Assembly (NCBI RefSeq): GCF_000196675.2 | Contig: NC_015314.1 | Span: 124,001 to 188,000, forward strand | Origin: Pseudonocardia benzenivorans CB1190 | GTDB taxonomy: Bacteria > Actinomycetota > Actinomycetes > Mycobacteriales > Pseudonocardiaceae | Reading direction: 5' to 3' | DNA length: 64,000 nt | Shown here: piece after piece, positions 50,879 through 60,433 of the stretch | Layout: the number at the start of each line of letters is the position of its first letter | How positions within the stretch are numbered: the stretch's first letter is position 1 | Program-made: the position numbers and the translations under genes | The notes under the pieces: generated by a model | Databases searched by the model: none | What the model was told of the DNA's origin: nothing | What the model saw: the letters and a program-made list of their open reading frames with translations, nothing else

Positions 50879-52205
50879 GGTCGCGCCGCCCGCCGTCGCG
50901 CATGCCTGGCTGCGTCCCGGGGGCCGTACCGTCCCCAGCCGTCGTCGCTGCCGGCGCGTCGTCCCCAGCCGTCGTCACGACGGGCGCGTCGCCGGGGACG
51001 ACAGTCGTGTCGCCGTCGGTGGCGGGGTCGGCGGCCGCGAGGAGCAGGCGGGCGACGGCGAGGTCGGTGCCGACCACCAGGCGTGCCACCTCGGCCAGCT
51101 CGATCCGGGCCTGCTCGTACCGAGCTGAATGGACGGGCCGCGCCCTCGATGTGGGCGCGCGAGTGGCGATCGCGTCCCCGGTTGGCTCGTGGAGTGCCTC
51201 GACGGCGAGCCCGAGGGCCTCGAGGCGCAGCGCCACCAATGCCGGCACATGCGGGAGGCCCCGCACCATCCGGTGCAGGGTCCGCGACCGGCGGATCCGG
51301 CGCACCAGCGCTTCGACCGCCGCGCAGGTCGGGTCGAGCGACGCCCCTGTGAGGAGCCGGTCGCGCAGCCGGCGGGCCCCCGCCGCGGGCGCCGCCCAGC
51401 CCGCCACCGCCAGGACCCGGGCCACGGCGTCGAGCTCTCGGGCCACGGCGCGCCGCCCGATGTCCGGGCAATCGCCGTCGCCCAGGGCGGCCGACGTACG
51501 GGACGTCCAGAACGGCTCGCCGGGTGGATCATCGACCAGCCGGGCGTGGGCCTGCTGGACGACGTCGCCTTGCAGCGCCACCTCGAGCACCAGCCCCGCC
51601 GGCCAGTCCGGCAGGACCGGCCCCAACGCCACGTTCAGCCGATCGAGCATCAACCCGTCGCGATCGTCGCCGAGATCGGCCATCGCCAGCCCACCAGGCA
51701 TCTCCATCTCGCCGTGCCCGCCATGACCGCCGTGCTGCTCGTGCCCGCCGTCCTGCTCGTGCCCGCCGTGCTGTGGAGAGCCGGGCTTCTCGTCGGGATG
51801 CAGATTCCCGTCGAGATGCCGAGGTGTGCCGCCCCGTCCGTCCTCGATGGGCTCTGCCGCAGTGGGTGCACTCGGAGCCGGCCCGGCGGCAGGACGCGCT
51901 GCGGCGAGGTCGGCCGAGGCTCGGTCCAATGTCGCCTCGAGGCCCTCCGGTGCGTCGATGGCGAGGTAGGTGCGCGGCTGGGGAACGCTCGCCCAGATCG
52001 CCTCGATCGCGGCCGTGAGCTCGGGCCCCGCGCGACCGGCGACGAGCAGCACGTCCGCGTCGGCCGGGGTGTCGGCGATCGGCCAGTCGCGTCGCGAGAG
52101 CTCTGCCTCGACGGCCAGGCGGACGGCCACCCCGTTGCGGGCGGCGACGATCAGCACGTGCGGTCGTCGGGCGGCGACGCGCCGCAGCCATCGGCTCAGG
52201 TCCAT
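50871..52205 (-). CDS. His-rich protein in place of nuoB-nuoD
   Basis: A 444-residue soluble protein between nuoA and nuoH, where nuoB, nuoC and nuoD normally lie. The N-terminal ~95 residues weakly resemble NuoB (ADVLLVAGRAGPELTAAIEA, then VPQPRTYLAI) but have none of the cluster-binding cysteines. A linker holds many His (PQHGGHEQDGGHEQHGGHGG). Then MADLGDDRDGLMLDRLNVAL and a helical C-terminal half follow. ATG 52205 overlaps nuoA. It may be a scaffold or metal-binding adaptor; function unknown. Confidence 0.65.
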   Translation of the reverse strand: MDLSRWLRRVAARRPHVLIVAARNGVAVRLAVEAELSRRDWPIADTPADADVLLVAGRAGPELTAAIEAIWASVPQPRTYLAIDAPEGLEATLDRASADLAAARPAAGPAPSAPTAAEPIEDGRGGTPRHLDGNLHPDEKPGSPQHGGHEQDGGHEQHGGHGGHGEMEMPGGLAMADLGDDRDGLMLDRLNVALGPVLPDWPAGLVLEVALQGDVVQQAHARLVDDPPGEPFWTSRTSAALGDGDCPDIGRRAVARELDAVARVLAVAGWAAPAAGARRLRDRLLTGASLDPTCAAVEALVRRIRRSRTLHRMVRGLPHVPALVALRLEALGLAVEALHEPTGDAIATRAPTSRARPVHSARYEQARIELAEVARLVVGTDLAVARLLLAAADPATDGDTTVVPGDAPVVTTAGDDAPAATTAGDGTAPGTQPGMRDGGRRDRG

Positions 52206-52546
52206 CGCAGAGCGCCCTCGCGCCACGCGTAGACAACTCCGGCGAGCAGGATGGCGAGAAACACGAACATTTCGATCACCGCGGAGGGCCCGACCCGCGA
52301 CACGACCAGCGTCCACGGGTACATGAAGATCATTTCCATGTCGAAGGCCAGGAACACCATGGTCACCGGGTACCAGCGCACGTGGAACCGGGAGAAGGCG
52401 TGGTGGGTCGGCCCCAGGCCGCCCGTGAACGGGGCGACCTCCGACACTGGCCGGGCCGCCGCGGTCATCACCGAGAGCGAGTAGAGCGCGGCGACGAAGA
52501 CCAGCACCACCCCGAGCACGATCAGCACCGGCACGAACTCGCTCAT
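52196..52546 (-). CDS. nuoA: NuoA-like subunit
   Basis: A 116-residue, three-helix protein: FVPVLIVLGVVLVFVAALYS, RWYPVTMVFLAFDMEMIFMY (canonical YYLVALLFIIFDVEAIFLYPW), PWTLVV. First gene of the complex I-like operon; ATG 52546. The upstream ~190 bases contain GATACCCCTACCC but no convincing operator. Confidence 0.92.
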   Translation of the reverse strand: MSEFVPVLIVLGVVLVFVAALYSLSVMTAAARPVSEVAPFTGGLGPTHHAFSRFHVRWYPVTMVFLAFDMEMIFMYPWTLVVSRVGPSAVIEMFVFLAILLAGVVYAWREGALRWT

Positions 52547-52738
52547 GTCAGATACCCCTACCCGGGACGGGTGCGTGACCCCTTGTCCAACGCGACCTTC
52601 CCTGCGCGGTGTCATTTCATGTCGGCCGCATTGCCGCAACCGCTGGCCGCGGCCACCCCACGCCCGGGAATCGCGCGGAGCGGAGGGGGCTGCATCAGAG
52701 CCACCCTCCGCCCCGCCTCGCATAAGGAGCTCGGCGGG

Positions 52739-53401
52739 TCAGAGCGTCGAGAGCAGGTTCTGCATCTCGGTGATCTCCGACTGCTGGTCCTGGATGATCT
52801 TCTGTGCCAGTGCCTTGGCAGCGGGGCTCTGACCCTCGGCCAGCTCGGTCTGGGCCATCTGAATGGCGCCGTTGTGATGCTCGGTCATCATCTGCAGGAA
52901 CATCCGGTCGAAGTCGGCGCCGGTGGCCTGCCCGAGCTGTTGCATCTGCTGGCCGGTCATCATGCCGGGCATCCCCTGCGGCATGGGCATGGTGCTCGTG
53001 GCCTGGCTCATGCCGCTGTGGTCCATGCCGCCCATGGAGCCGCTCGTGGCGGTCGGCCCGGTCTCCGGTTCACCCCAGGCTGTGAGGAAGCCGCGCATCT
53101 GCTCGATCTCAGGCCCCTGAGCCTGCTGGATGCGGGTGGCGAGCTGCTTGACCTGGGCGTTGCTGGCCTGCTGGATGGCCATGTCGGCCATCTCGACGGC
53201 CTGGGCGTGGTGCGGAATCATGTCGTGGACGAACGCGGTGTCCGCGGCGTTGTGATCGGCCGAGACGGCCGGTGACGTGGCGGCCGCGCTCGGTGTGGTG
53301 GACGCGGCGGTGGCGGAGCCGGTCGAGTCGCTACACCCGGCGACGAGAACGGCCGTGACGGCGGCGGCGCCGAGCATGCCAAGGACAGATGTGCGGTTCA
53401 T
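52739..53401 (-). CDS. DUF305 lipoprotein
   Basis: A 220-residue protein with a lipobox (VLVAGC) and a DUF305 domain repeated in two halves: AFVHDMIPHHAQAVEMADMA and MFLQMMTEHHNGAIQMAQTE. A Met/His-rich stretch lies between (GSMGGMDHSGMS; MPMPQGMPGMM). These proteins bind copper or other metals at the cell surface. Located upstream of nothing in its direction; divergent control region unclear. ATG 53401. Confidence 0.9.
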   Translation of the reverse strand: MNRTSVLGMLGAAAVTAVLVAGCSDSTGSATAASTTPSAAATSPAVSADHNAADTAFVHDMIPHHAQAVEMADMAIQQASNAQVKQLATRIQQAQGPEIEQMRGFLTAWGEPETGPTATSGSMGGMDHSGMSQATSTMPMPQGMPGMMTGQQMQQLGQATGADFDRMFLQMMTEHHNGAIQMAQTELAEGQSPAAKALAQKIIQDQQSEITEMQNLLSTL

Positions 53402-53469
53402 GATTGGAGGTACTCCTCTGAGTGCAAACGGATGTGATCGGACCAGCGCTCTTCCGCGCTGGAGGCCGA

Positions 53470-54009
53470 TCAGTTCCGCAGCACGCAGAGTTGCGCGAGC
53501 CTGACCGAGGTCGGTGGAGGCGCCCGGGGCCCGGCGACGGGCCGCCCACTGCGGCCGGCTGCGTCGGGCCGAGCCGCGCGTCCGACGACGAAGGCCAGGA
53601 GCGCCGCGGCGGCCACGGCCAGCAGCACGGTCAGCACGGCCAGGCACAGGTGGAGCAGGTCGTGCAGCGCCGAGTGTCCACCGGCGGGCCCCGCCGGGCC
53701 CGCCGGGTCAATGGTGTGCATCTCGGATCTCACAGTGACGACCAGGACCGCGGTCGCTGCCGCCTGTTGGCCGTGGGAACCAGCAACTCCGCCGGTGTTT
53801 TCTGGCGCCGCTACGGCGTCCGTATCAGCGGCGACCGTCACGGATCCGTCAGGGCCCGCCATCGTCATCGGTGGGCCGGCAGCGCTCTGCATGGCGACGT
53901 TCTGCGCGTCGTCGCGGCAGGCGACCGCGGAGTGCATCGCGACGACACCCAGGATCAGCGACAGCATCAGGAGCACGTGCTGCCAGTCGCGTCGACCAAG
54001 CGTCTGCAC
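53470..54009 (-). CDS. DUF6153 family membrane protein
   Basis: A 179-residue protein: N-terminal membrane helix (VLLMLSLILGVVAMHSAVAC), His/Met-containing linker, second helix (LLHLCLAVLTVLLAVAAAAL), and the conserved end SVRLAQLCVLRN. Commonly next to DUF305 and copper genes in actinomycetes. It precedes the DUF305 gene and is probably in the same unit. A related gene is at 63162. Confidence 0.8.
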   Translation of the reverse strand: MQTLGRRDWQHVLLMLSLILGVVAMHSAVACRDDAQNVAMQSAAGPPMTMAGPDGSVTVAADTDAVAAPENTGGVAGSHGQQAAATAVLVVTVRSEMHTIDPAGPAGPAGGHSALHDLLHLCLAVLTVLLAVAAAALLAFVVGRAARPDAAGRSGRPVAGPRAPPPTSVRLAQLCVLRN

Positions 54010-54093
54010 GCCCCGACGATAGCTGCGCGGCGGAGGACTGCCTGACCGCCGGGTCGACGGTGCAACGGGTCGACTCCCGATCGGGTGATCTGG

Positions 54094-55287
54094 TCAGCCG
54101 TGTGGGCCCGCTCCGTGCGGGTCGACGAGAGCGTCGTCAGCGAGGGGTGCTGGGGAGCACCGGTCCTCGATGCGGCCCAGCCGCCATACGGCGAGCGCCA
54201 CAATCCAGGTGAGCACGAACAGGCCGACGACGGCGAACCCGACGACTTCGAGGTCGAGCGAGCCGATCCAGTGCAGGGGACCGGACTGGACGTCGAGACG
54301 CTCCCCGATCATGCCGAACAGCACGATCACGCCGACGACGAGCGCGACGATCACCGACAGCACCGTCACCGTGAGGTTGTAGAAGACCTTCCGAACGGGC
54401 TTGAGAAAGGCCCAGCCGTAGGCCCTGGCCATGAACACGCCGTCGGCGGTGTCGAACAGGCTCATCCCTGCAGCGAACAACACCGGAAGCACCAGGATCG
54501 CGTACCAGGGGAGGGTGAACGCGGCCGTTCCCGCGGCGAGGACGAGCAGCGCGACCTGGGTGGCGGTGTCGAACCCGAGGCCCATGAGCAGCCCCACCGG
54601 GTACAGGTGCCAGGGCCGGTTGACCCGACGCATGACGCGCCCGAGCAGGCGGGCCAGGAACCCACGACGGTGGAGGTGGTACTCGAGGGCGGCTTCGTCG
54701 ACGACGCCAGTGCGCATGTCCCGCAGCACCCGGGCGATCCCGAACACCGAGACCAGGTTCGTCAGCCCGATCAGGACGAGGAACACGCCGGCGACGATCG
54801 ACCCGATCAGGCCGAGGGCCTGCAGCAGGGCCGAGTCCTCGTCCTGGACCGGGCCGACGATCGCGCGCAGGCCGAGCGCAAGCAGCAACGACAGGCTGAA
54901 CACGACGCTGGAGTGGCCGAGGGAGAACCAGAAGCCCGAACTGAGGGCGCGCTTGCCCTCGCCGACGAGCTTGCGGGTGGTGTTGTCCACGACAGCGATG
55001 TGGTCGGCGTCGAAGGCATGCCGAACTCCGAGCAGATACGCGGTCAGCCCCAGCCCGGCTCCGAACAGTCCGACGTCGCCCAGAATGATCTTCTGCGGAG
55101 CCACCGCCAGCAGGAGCACGCCCCAACCGAGGACATGGAGCGCCACGACGACGCCCGCCATGCCCAGCAAGCCCAGGCAAGCATGCCGATCCCACCGGGC
55201 GACTCGCCCCTGCCCACGCCCGTCTCCCACCGTCGCATCGTGCAGCACCGAAGTTGCTCCTGCATACGAGTGGCAGCACAGGATCAC
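54094..55287 (-). CDS. HoxN/NiCoT-family nickel/cobalt transporter
   Basis: A 397-residue membrane permease. Diagnostic motif LLGVRHAFDADHIAVVDNTT in helix II, plus FWFSLGHSSVVFSLSL, LLMGLGFDTATQVALLV and GMSLFDTADGVFMARAYG. About eight membrane segments. The start at 55287 is the first ATG; the family usually begins nearer WDRHACLGLLG, so the first ~30 residues may not be translated. Divergent from csoR. Confidence 0.93.
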   Translation of the reverse strand: MILCCHSYAGATSVLHDATVGDGRGQGRVARWDRHACLGLLGMAGVVVALHVLGWGVLLLAVAPQKIILGDVGLFGAGLGLTAYLLGVRHAFDADHIAVVDNTTRKLVGEGKRALSSGFWFSLGHSSVVFSLSLLLALGLRAIVGPVQDEDSALLQALGLIGSIVAGVFLVLIGLTNLVSVFGIARVLRDMRTGVVDEAALEYHLHRRGFLARLLGRVMRRVNRPWHLYPVGLLMGLGFDTATQVALLVLAAGTAAFTLPWYAILVLPVLFAAGMSLFDTADGVFMARAYGWAFLKPVRKVFYNLTVTVLSVIVALVVGVIVLFGMIGERLDVQSGPLHWIGSLDLEVVGFAVVGLFVLTWIVALAVWRLGRIEDRCSPAPLADDALVDPHGAGPHG

Positions 55288-55462
55288 AGCCCAGGGCGTC
55301 GTCTACTCCCGGGGGAGCCCGTCCCCCGATTCGCGCTCTGAGCTCGTGGGATCGGGCCGCGTCCTCGCGCCGGCATAGACAAGCGCGCCTCGCGCGAGAG
55401 GGGCCGAGCCGCTCGGTGGGCGAAAGAGTGCCAGCAGCTCGATTCGCCGGACGCACTGGCGT

Positions 55463-55485
55463 ACGATACCCCCCTAGGGTATCGT
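55463..55485. promoter_or_regulatory. CsoR operator
   Basis: ACGATACCC-CCCTA-GGGTATCGT is a perfect 9-base inverted repeat with five-base centre, 10 bases before the csoR start. It matches the G-rich/A-T-bounded form of CsoR sites. Confidence 0.8.
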
Positions 55486-55495
55486 CGCGATATCG

Positions 55496-55789
55496 ATGGG
55501 AGGCGCCGTGCACGGGTACGCGGACAACAAGGACAACCACCTCAAACGAATGCGCCGGATCGAAGGCCAGGTCCGGGGCATCTCGAAGATGATCGAGTCC
55601 GACAAGTACTGCATCGACGTGCTCACGCAGGTCGCCGCGGTGAACAAGGCCTTGGAGGCCGTGGCATTGGGGTTGCTCGACGATCACCTCAAGCACTGTG
55701 TGAGCGACGCCGTCGCCGAGGGTGGTCAGGTCGCTGATCAGAAGATCTCCGAGGCCAGCGCCGCGATCGCCCGTCTGGTCAAGTCCTGA
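55496..55789 (+). CDS. csoR: CsoR copper-sensing repressor
   Basis: A 97-residue DUF156 repressor with the full Cu(I) ligand set Cys39, His64, Cys68 (KYCIDVLTQ; DDHLKHCVSD), the spacing of copper sensors. Arg/Lys of helix 1 (HLKRMRRIEGQVRGISKM) are present for DNA binding. The palindrome just upstream should be its own operator. ATG 55496; GTG 55508 is an alternative. Contrasts with the His-less CstR-like paralogue at 39907. Confidence 0.93.
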   Translation: MGGAVHGYADNKDNHLKRMRRIEGQVRGISKMIESDKYCIDVLTQVAAVNKALEAVALGLLDDHLKHCVSDAVAEGGQVADQKISEASAAIARLVKS

Positions 55790-55944
55790 TACCGCGTGGG
55801 GCGCGATCGCGCACCCACGTGCCGACCGATCGGCCCTGACCCCCAGCTCACCCGTCAGCACCGGCCCCGTCGCAGGCTGCTCAGTTCGTCGCGTCCGCAC
55901 CCGGCTCCCGGGGGCGGACCGGCAGGAGAAGAGAGGAAGCACTG

Positions 55945-56154
55945 ATGGCTGTCAGCACCTACACCGTGACCGGGATGACTTGCGACCACTGCGTCGCGTC
56001 GGTGCGCGAGGAGATCGGCGAGCTCTCCGGTGTCCGGGAGGTCACCGTCGACCTCCCGACCGGCCTGGTCACCGTCACCACCGACGCGCAGGTCGACGAC
56101 GCGGACATCCGCGCCGCCGTCGAGGACGCCGGTTACCAGCTCACCACCACCTGA
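55945..56154 (+). CDS. CopZ-type copper chaperone
   Basis: A 69-residue single heavy-metal-associated domain: VTGMTCDHCVASVREEIGEL with the MTCxxC site, then VDLPTGLVTVTTDAQVDD. It would deliver Cu(I) to the ATPase at 57218. ATG 55945 after GAGGAAG. Third position in the csoR-led operon. Confidence 0.93.
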   Translation: MAVSTYTVTGMTCDHCVASVREEIGELSGVREVTVDLPTGLVTVTTDAQVDDADIRAAVEDAGYQLTTT

Positions 56155-56213
56155 CCCTCATCTCGTCGCGGCGGACCCGGCCGGACGGGCAACCCTGAAG
56201 CAAGGGAATCATC

Positions 56214-57218
56214 GTGAACACTCTTGCGAAGCTCTCCGCCTACGGCGCGGCGCTCGCCCTGCTCGCACTCGGGGCGTACGCGACCGGATCCGCTGTCGGT
56301 CCCCTGGCCAGCACCGCCTCCGCCGCACCGGCGACCGGGCCCACAGGCGCCCGCGTCGTCGAGGACACCGGGCACGGGGACATCCACAGCGGCGCCGTCC
56401 CGGAGACCGCAGACCAGCCCGCCGGGCTGGCGCCGAGCAGGGGCGGCTACACCCTCATGCCCACCGCCTCGACGCTGACCGCGGGAACCGTCGACGACCT
56501 CACCTTCCGCATCACCGGCCCGGACGGGGTCACGGTGACCGCGTTCGACGAGGAGCACACCAAGCAGCTGCACCTGATCGTGGTGCGCCGCGACACCACC
56601 GGCTACCAGCATCTGCACCCGATTATGGACCCCGACGGCACCTGGCGGACAGCCCTGGATCTGCCCGCGGGCGGGGTCTACCGGGTCTTCGCCGACTTCA
56701 CCCCGACGGGCGGGGCGCCGACGACCCTCGGGGCCGACCTGTCGGTGGCCGGCGTCGACGAGCCGGTCGGCCACGACACCAGCCGGGTCGCCGAGGTCGA
56801 CGGCTACCAGGTCCACCTCGATGGCGACCTGATCGCCGGGCGGTCCTCTCCGCTGGCGCTGACCGTCACCGAGGACGGCGTGCCGGTCACCGACCTGCAG
56901 CCCTACCTCGGCGCCTACGGACACCTCGTCGCGCTGCGCGCCACCGACCTGGCCTATCTGCACGTGCACGCAGACGGTAGCCCTGGTGACGGGCGCACCC
57001 TCGCCGGACCGCAGATCAGGTTCGTCGCCGAGGTCCCCTCGTCCGACACCTACCGGCTATTCCTGGATTTCCAGCACGCCGGGACGGTGCACACCGCTGA
57101 GTTCACCGTGCCGACCGGCCCACCGACCTCGGCGCCAGACGCGACGAGCCCAGACGAGACGAGCGGAGCCGTCGCCACCCCCACCGACACCCACCCCCGC
57201 ATGGGAGAGGGCCACTGA
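56214..57218 (+). CDS. Secreted His-rich protein of the copper operon
   Basis: A 334-residue protein with a signal-like N-terminus (GAALALLALGAYATGSAVG). Two related beta-sandwich-like halves each carry His clusters: KQLHLIVVRRDTTGYQHLHP with VYRVFADFTP, and GHLVALRATDLAYLHVHADG with TYRLFLDFQHAG. Such proteins occur between copper chaperone and CopA in actinomycetes; probably extracytoplasmic copper binding. GTG 56214. Its last bases overlap the copA start. Confidence 0.75.
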   Translation: MNTLAKLSAYGAALALLALGAYATGSAVGPLASTASAAPATGPTGARVVEDTGHGDIHSGAVPETADQPAGLAPSRGGYTLMPTASTLTAGTVDDLTFRITGPDGVTVTAFDEEHTKQLHLIVVRRDTTGYQHLHPIMDPDGTWRTALDLPAGGVYRVFADFTPTGGAPTTLGADLSVAGVDEPVGHDTSRVAEVDGYQVHLDGDLIAGRSSPLALTVTEDGVPVTDLQPYLGAYGHLVALRATDLAYLHVHADGSPGDGRTLAGPQIRFVAEVPSSDTYRLFLDFQHAGTVHTAEFTVPTGPPTSAPDATSPDETSGAVATPTDTHPRMGEGH

Positions 57219-59593
57219 TGTCCACGACCAGCCACACCTCGACAGCTGCCCCCGCGGCGGTCACTGGACCAGCCACTGCCGTGCAGGGCCGCACCGTCAC
57301 CGACGTCGAGCTCGCCATCACCGGCATGACCTGCGCGTCGTGCGCCAACCGGATCGAACGCAAGCTCAACAAGATCGACGGCGTGACCGCCACGGTCAAC
57401 TACGCCACGGAGAAGGCGAAGGTCACCGCACCGGACGGGATCGCCCCCGACGAGCTCGTCGCCGCGGTGCACGCCGCCGGGTACGGCGCCCGCCTTCCCG
57501 ATCCCCCGACCGTCGCCGAGGAGCCGGGTGGCTCCGGGCAGGTCGACGAGAGCAGTGCCGAGCCGGTCGAGCTGCGAGCCGCCCGGCAGCGGCTGCTGAC
57601 CTCGATCGTGCTGTCGGTACCGGTCATCGCGCTGGCGATGGTCCCGGCGTGGCAGTTCACCTACTGGCAGTGGATCTCGCTGACCCTCGCCGCGCCCGTG
57701 ATCGTGTGGGCGGCCTGGCCGTTCCACCGGGCGGCGTGGGCGAACCTGCGCCACGGCGCCGCGACCATGGACACCCTGATCTCACTCGGCACCCTCGCCG
57801 CGTTTGCCTGGTCGCTCTACGCACTGTTGTTCGGCACCGCCGGCATCCCCGGCATGACCCACCCCTTCGAGCTCACAATCAGCCCATCGGACGGGGCCGG
57901 CAACATCTACCTCGAGGTCGCCGCCGGGGTGACCACGTTCATCCTGGCCGGGCGCTACTTCGAGGCCCGCTCCAAGCGCCGCGCCGGCGCGGCCCTGCGT
58001 GCCCTGCTCCAGCTCGGCGCCAAGGACGTCACCGTGCTGCGGGAAAGCCCGAACGGCAGCCGGGTCGAGGAGCGCATCCCCGTCGGGCAGCTCGCCGTCG
58101 GTGACCGCTTCGTGGTCCGCCCCGGGGAGAAGATCGCCACCGACGGGATCGTCGTCGAGGGCAGCTCCGCCGTCGACGCGTCCATGCTCACCGGCGAGTC
58201 CGTGCCGGTCGAGGTCGTCGTCGGAGACGAGGTCGTCGGAGCCACCGTCAACGCCAGCGGCCGGCTCGTGGTGCAGGCCCACCGGGTCGGCGCAGACACC
58301 CAGCTCGCGCAGATGGCCACGCTGGTCGAGGACGCCCAGACCGGCAAGGCAGCCGTCCAACGACTGGCCGACCGAATTTCCGGGGTGTTCGTGCCGATCG
58401 TGATCGCCCTGTCCGCGGTCACCCTCGCGTTCTGGCTGGGCACCGGTGCGGGTGCGGCGGCGGCGTTCACCGCTGCGGTCGCGGTGCTGATCATCGCCTG
58501 CCCGTGCGCGCTCGGGCTCGCCACCCCGACCGCGCTGCTGGTCGGCACCGGCCGCGGCGCACAGCTGGGCATCCTCATCAAGGGCCCGGAGATCCTGGAG
58601 TCCACCCGCAAGGTCGACACCGTGGTCTTGGACAAGACCGGCACCGTCACCACCGGCCGGATGTCCCTGCTCGCCGTACACACCGCCGGCTCCGACGGAT
58701 CCGGGACCGACCCGTCGGACGCGGACGAGGTTCTGCGGTTGGCCGGGGCGCTGGAGAACGCCTCGGAGCATCCCGTCGCCGCAGCGATCACCCGTGCGGC
58801 GCGTGAACGGGTGGGCGAGCTGCCCGAGGTGACGGAGTTCGGCAACCTGGAGGGCCTGGGGGTGCGCGGCGTCGTCGACGACCACGCGGTGCTCGTCGGT
58901 CGGCCGGCGTTGCTCGACCAGTGGAGCCAGAGGCTGCCTGACGATCTCGCCGCAGTGGCCGAATTGGAGTCCGGCAAGGGGCGCACGGTCGTCGCCGTCG
59001 CCGTCGACGGAGAGCCTCGGGCCGTCATGGCCGTGGCCGACATCGTCAAGGACACGTCGGCCGAGGCGATCGCCCGGCTGCGCGGGCTCGGGCTCACCCC
59101 GATCCTGCTGACCGGGGACAACCGGGCCGTGGCGGAGACGGTCGCCCGCGAGGTCGGCATCCCATCCGACGACGTCGTCGCCGAGGTCCTGCCCGCCGAC
59201 AAGCTGCAGGTGGTCAAGGACCTGCAGGCGCAGGGCAGGGTCGTCGCGATGGTTGGCGACGGTGTCAACGACGCGGCCGCACTCGCACAGGCCGATCTCG
59301 GCCTCGCGATGGGGACCGGTACCGATGTCGCCATCGAGGCCGCCGACATCACGCTGGTCCGCGGTGACCTGCGCGCGGCAGCGGACGCGATCCGACTGTC
59401 GCGCCGCACGCTCGGCACGATCAGGGGCAACCTCTTCTGGGCGTTCGCCTACAACGTCGCCGCGCTGCCACTGGCCGCCCTCGGCCTGCTCAACCCGATG
59501 CTCGCCGGCGCCGCGATGGCCCTCAGCTCGGTGTTCGTCGTCGGGAACAGCCTGCGGCTCCGCAGGTTCCGCCCGACGAGCGACCAGGGCTGA
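57218..59593 (+). CDS. copA: Cu(I)-exporting P1B-type ATPase
   Basis: A 791-residue copper pump. N-terminal metal-binding domain with GMTCASCANRIERKL (~32-46), membrane CPC motif IIACPCALGLATP (~427), phosphorylation site DKTGT (~471), nucleotide-binding SEHPVAAAI and hinge GDGVNDAAAL (~680). The order and length are normal. It exports Cu(I) and belongs to the csoR-copZ operon. Confidence 0.95.
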   Translation: MSTTSHTSTAAPAAVTGPATAVQGRTVTDVELAITGMTCASCANRIERKLNKIDGVTATVNYATEKAKVTAPDGIAPDELVAAVHAAGYGARLPDPPTVAEEPGGSGQVDESSAEPVELRAARQRLLTSIVLSVPVIALAMVPAWQFTYWQWISLTLAAPVIVWAAWPFHRAAWANLRHGAATMDTLISLGTLAAFAWSLYALLFGTAGIPGMTHPFELTISPSDGAGNIYLEVAAGVTTFILAGRYFEARSKRRAGAALRALLQLGAKDVTVLRESPNGSRVEERIPVGQLAVGDRFVVRPGEKIATDGIVVEGSSAVDASMLTGESVPVEVVVGDEVVGATVNASGRLVVQAHRVGADTQLAQMATLVEDAQTGKAAVQRLADRISGVFVPIVIALSAVTLAFWLGTGAGAAAAFTAAVAVLIIACPCALGLATPTALLVGTGRGAQLGILIKGPEILESTRKVDTVVLDKTGTVTTGRMSLLAVHTAGSDGSGTDPSDADEVLRLAGALENASEHPVAAAITRAARERVGELPEVTEFGNLEGLGVRGVVDDHAVLVGRPALLDQWSQRLPDDLAAVAELESGKGRTVVAVAVDGEPRAVMAVADIVKDTSAEAIARLRGLGLTPILLTGDNRAVAETVAREVGIPSDDVVAEVLPADKLQVVKDLQAQGRVVAMVGDGVNDAAALAQADLGLAMGTGTDVAIEAADITLVRGDLRAAADAIRLSRRTLGTIRGNLFWAFAYNVAALPLAALGLLNPMLAGAAMALSSVFVVGNSLRLRRFRPTSDQG

Positions 59594-59996
59594 CCCGACG
59601 TACGGCGTCGAGGCGGGGCGAGGGCCGGCAACACCGTCCCTTGCCCCGTCACGGCTTCCACAGCTCGTCGGATTCATCAACCGCCGCCGGCCTGTTGGGC
59701 GGCACACATGCGTCGTGCGCTGGCGGGCCTACGCAGGAGCTCGCCGTGGGCTCGACTGTGCCGCGTCGAACCCAACGGATCCACGTCAGAGCCGACACTG
59801 CGTACACCGCAGGCGATAGCGCGATTGTCGACCTTGCGCTCCTCGAGGAGGACCACCGAGGCGACCTTACGCCTGAGGGCCCTGGTGGTGCAGCACTCCG
59901 GCGCGAGTCGCACTTCTCCGTCCGCTGCAGGGCCGCCACCCCTTCCACGGATGACGGGTTCCTTGTCGGCGTCGGTGATCCTATCGACGACGCGGC

Positions 59997-60398
59997 TCAA
60001 TTTCTTGACCGCGCGCGTCCGTCGGCCGGTACGGGCGAGGCGGACGTGCTGGCGCCGCGCGGTGCGTCGACGTCCATCCGACCTATCGGACCTGACCAGG
60101 TCGGCACCTCCGGCCACCGTGGCCGCCGGCGTCGGACAAACGCCAGGTCCTCGGGCCGTCGCCCCAAGATCAGACGTCGTACACGACGAACCGTTGTCTT
60201 CTCGTCATCCAGGGTGATGAGAGCAGGAACGATCAGGCTGAACGCAAGGCCGAACAGAATGACTGCCGTCCGAGTAACAGCACCATAACCAATGCCGAGA
60301 CAGAAACCGTGCGATCGAAAGTCGACATGTATGTCGGGTTCGAGAGATATGGAGGGATCGTGAGCTTTGTGCGTCTGTGTGGTCGTCCAGGGTTCCAC
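59997..60398 (-). CDS. Possible small membrane protein (weak)
   Basis: A 133-residue frame with one hydrophobic segment (TAVILFGLAFSLIVPALITL) followed by a basic region. It lies in an otherwise featureless 840-base stretch (59594-60433). The start is unclear and no family fits, so it may be chance. Confidence 0.3.
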   Translation of the reverse strand: MEPWTTTQTHKAHDPSISLEPDIHVDFRSHGFCLGIGYGAVTRTAVILFGLAFSLIVPALITLDDEKTTVRRVRRLILGRRPEDLAFVRRRRPRWPEVPTWSGPIGRMDVDAPRGASTSASPVPADGRARSRN

Positions 60399-60433
60399 AC
60401 ACTACTACGATCACGTGATCCCGCCGTGACTAG

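Noticed and set aside
52547..52570. CsoR-type operator before nuoA
   Set aside because: GATACCCCTACCC matches only one half of a site; the other half does not form an inverted repeat.
59594..60433. Several overlapping frames after copA on both strands
   Set aside because: They mirror one another, lack ribosome sites and family motifs, and contain Ser/Arg-rich sequence typical of antisense reading in GC-rich DNA; only one weak membrane candidate was kept.
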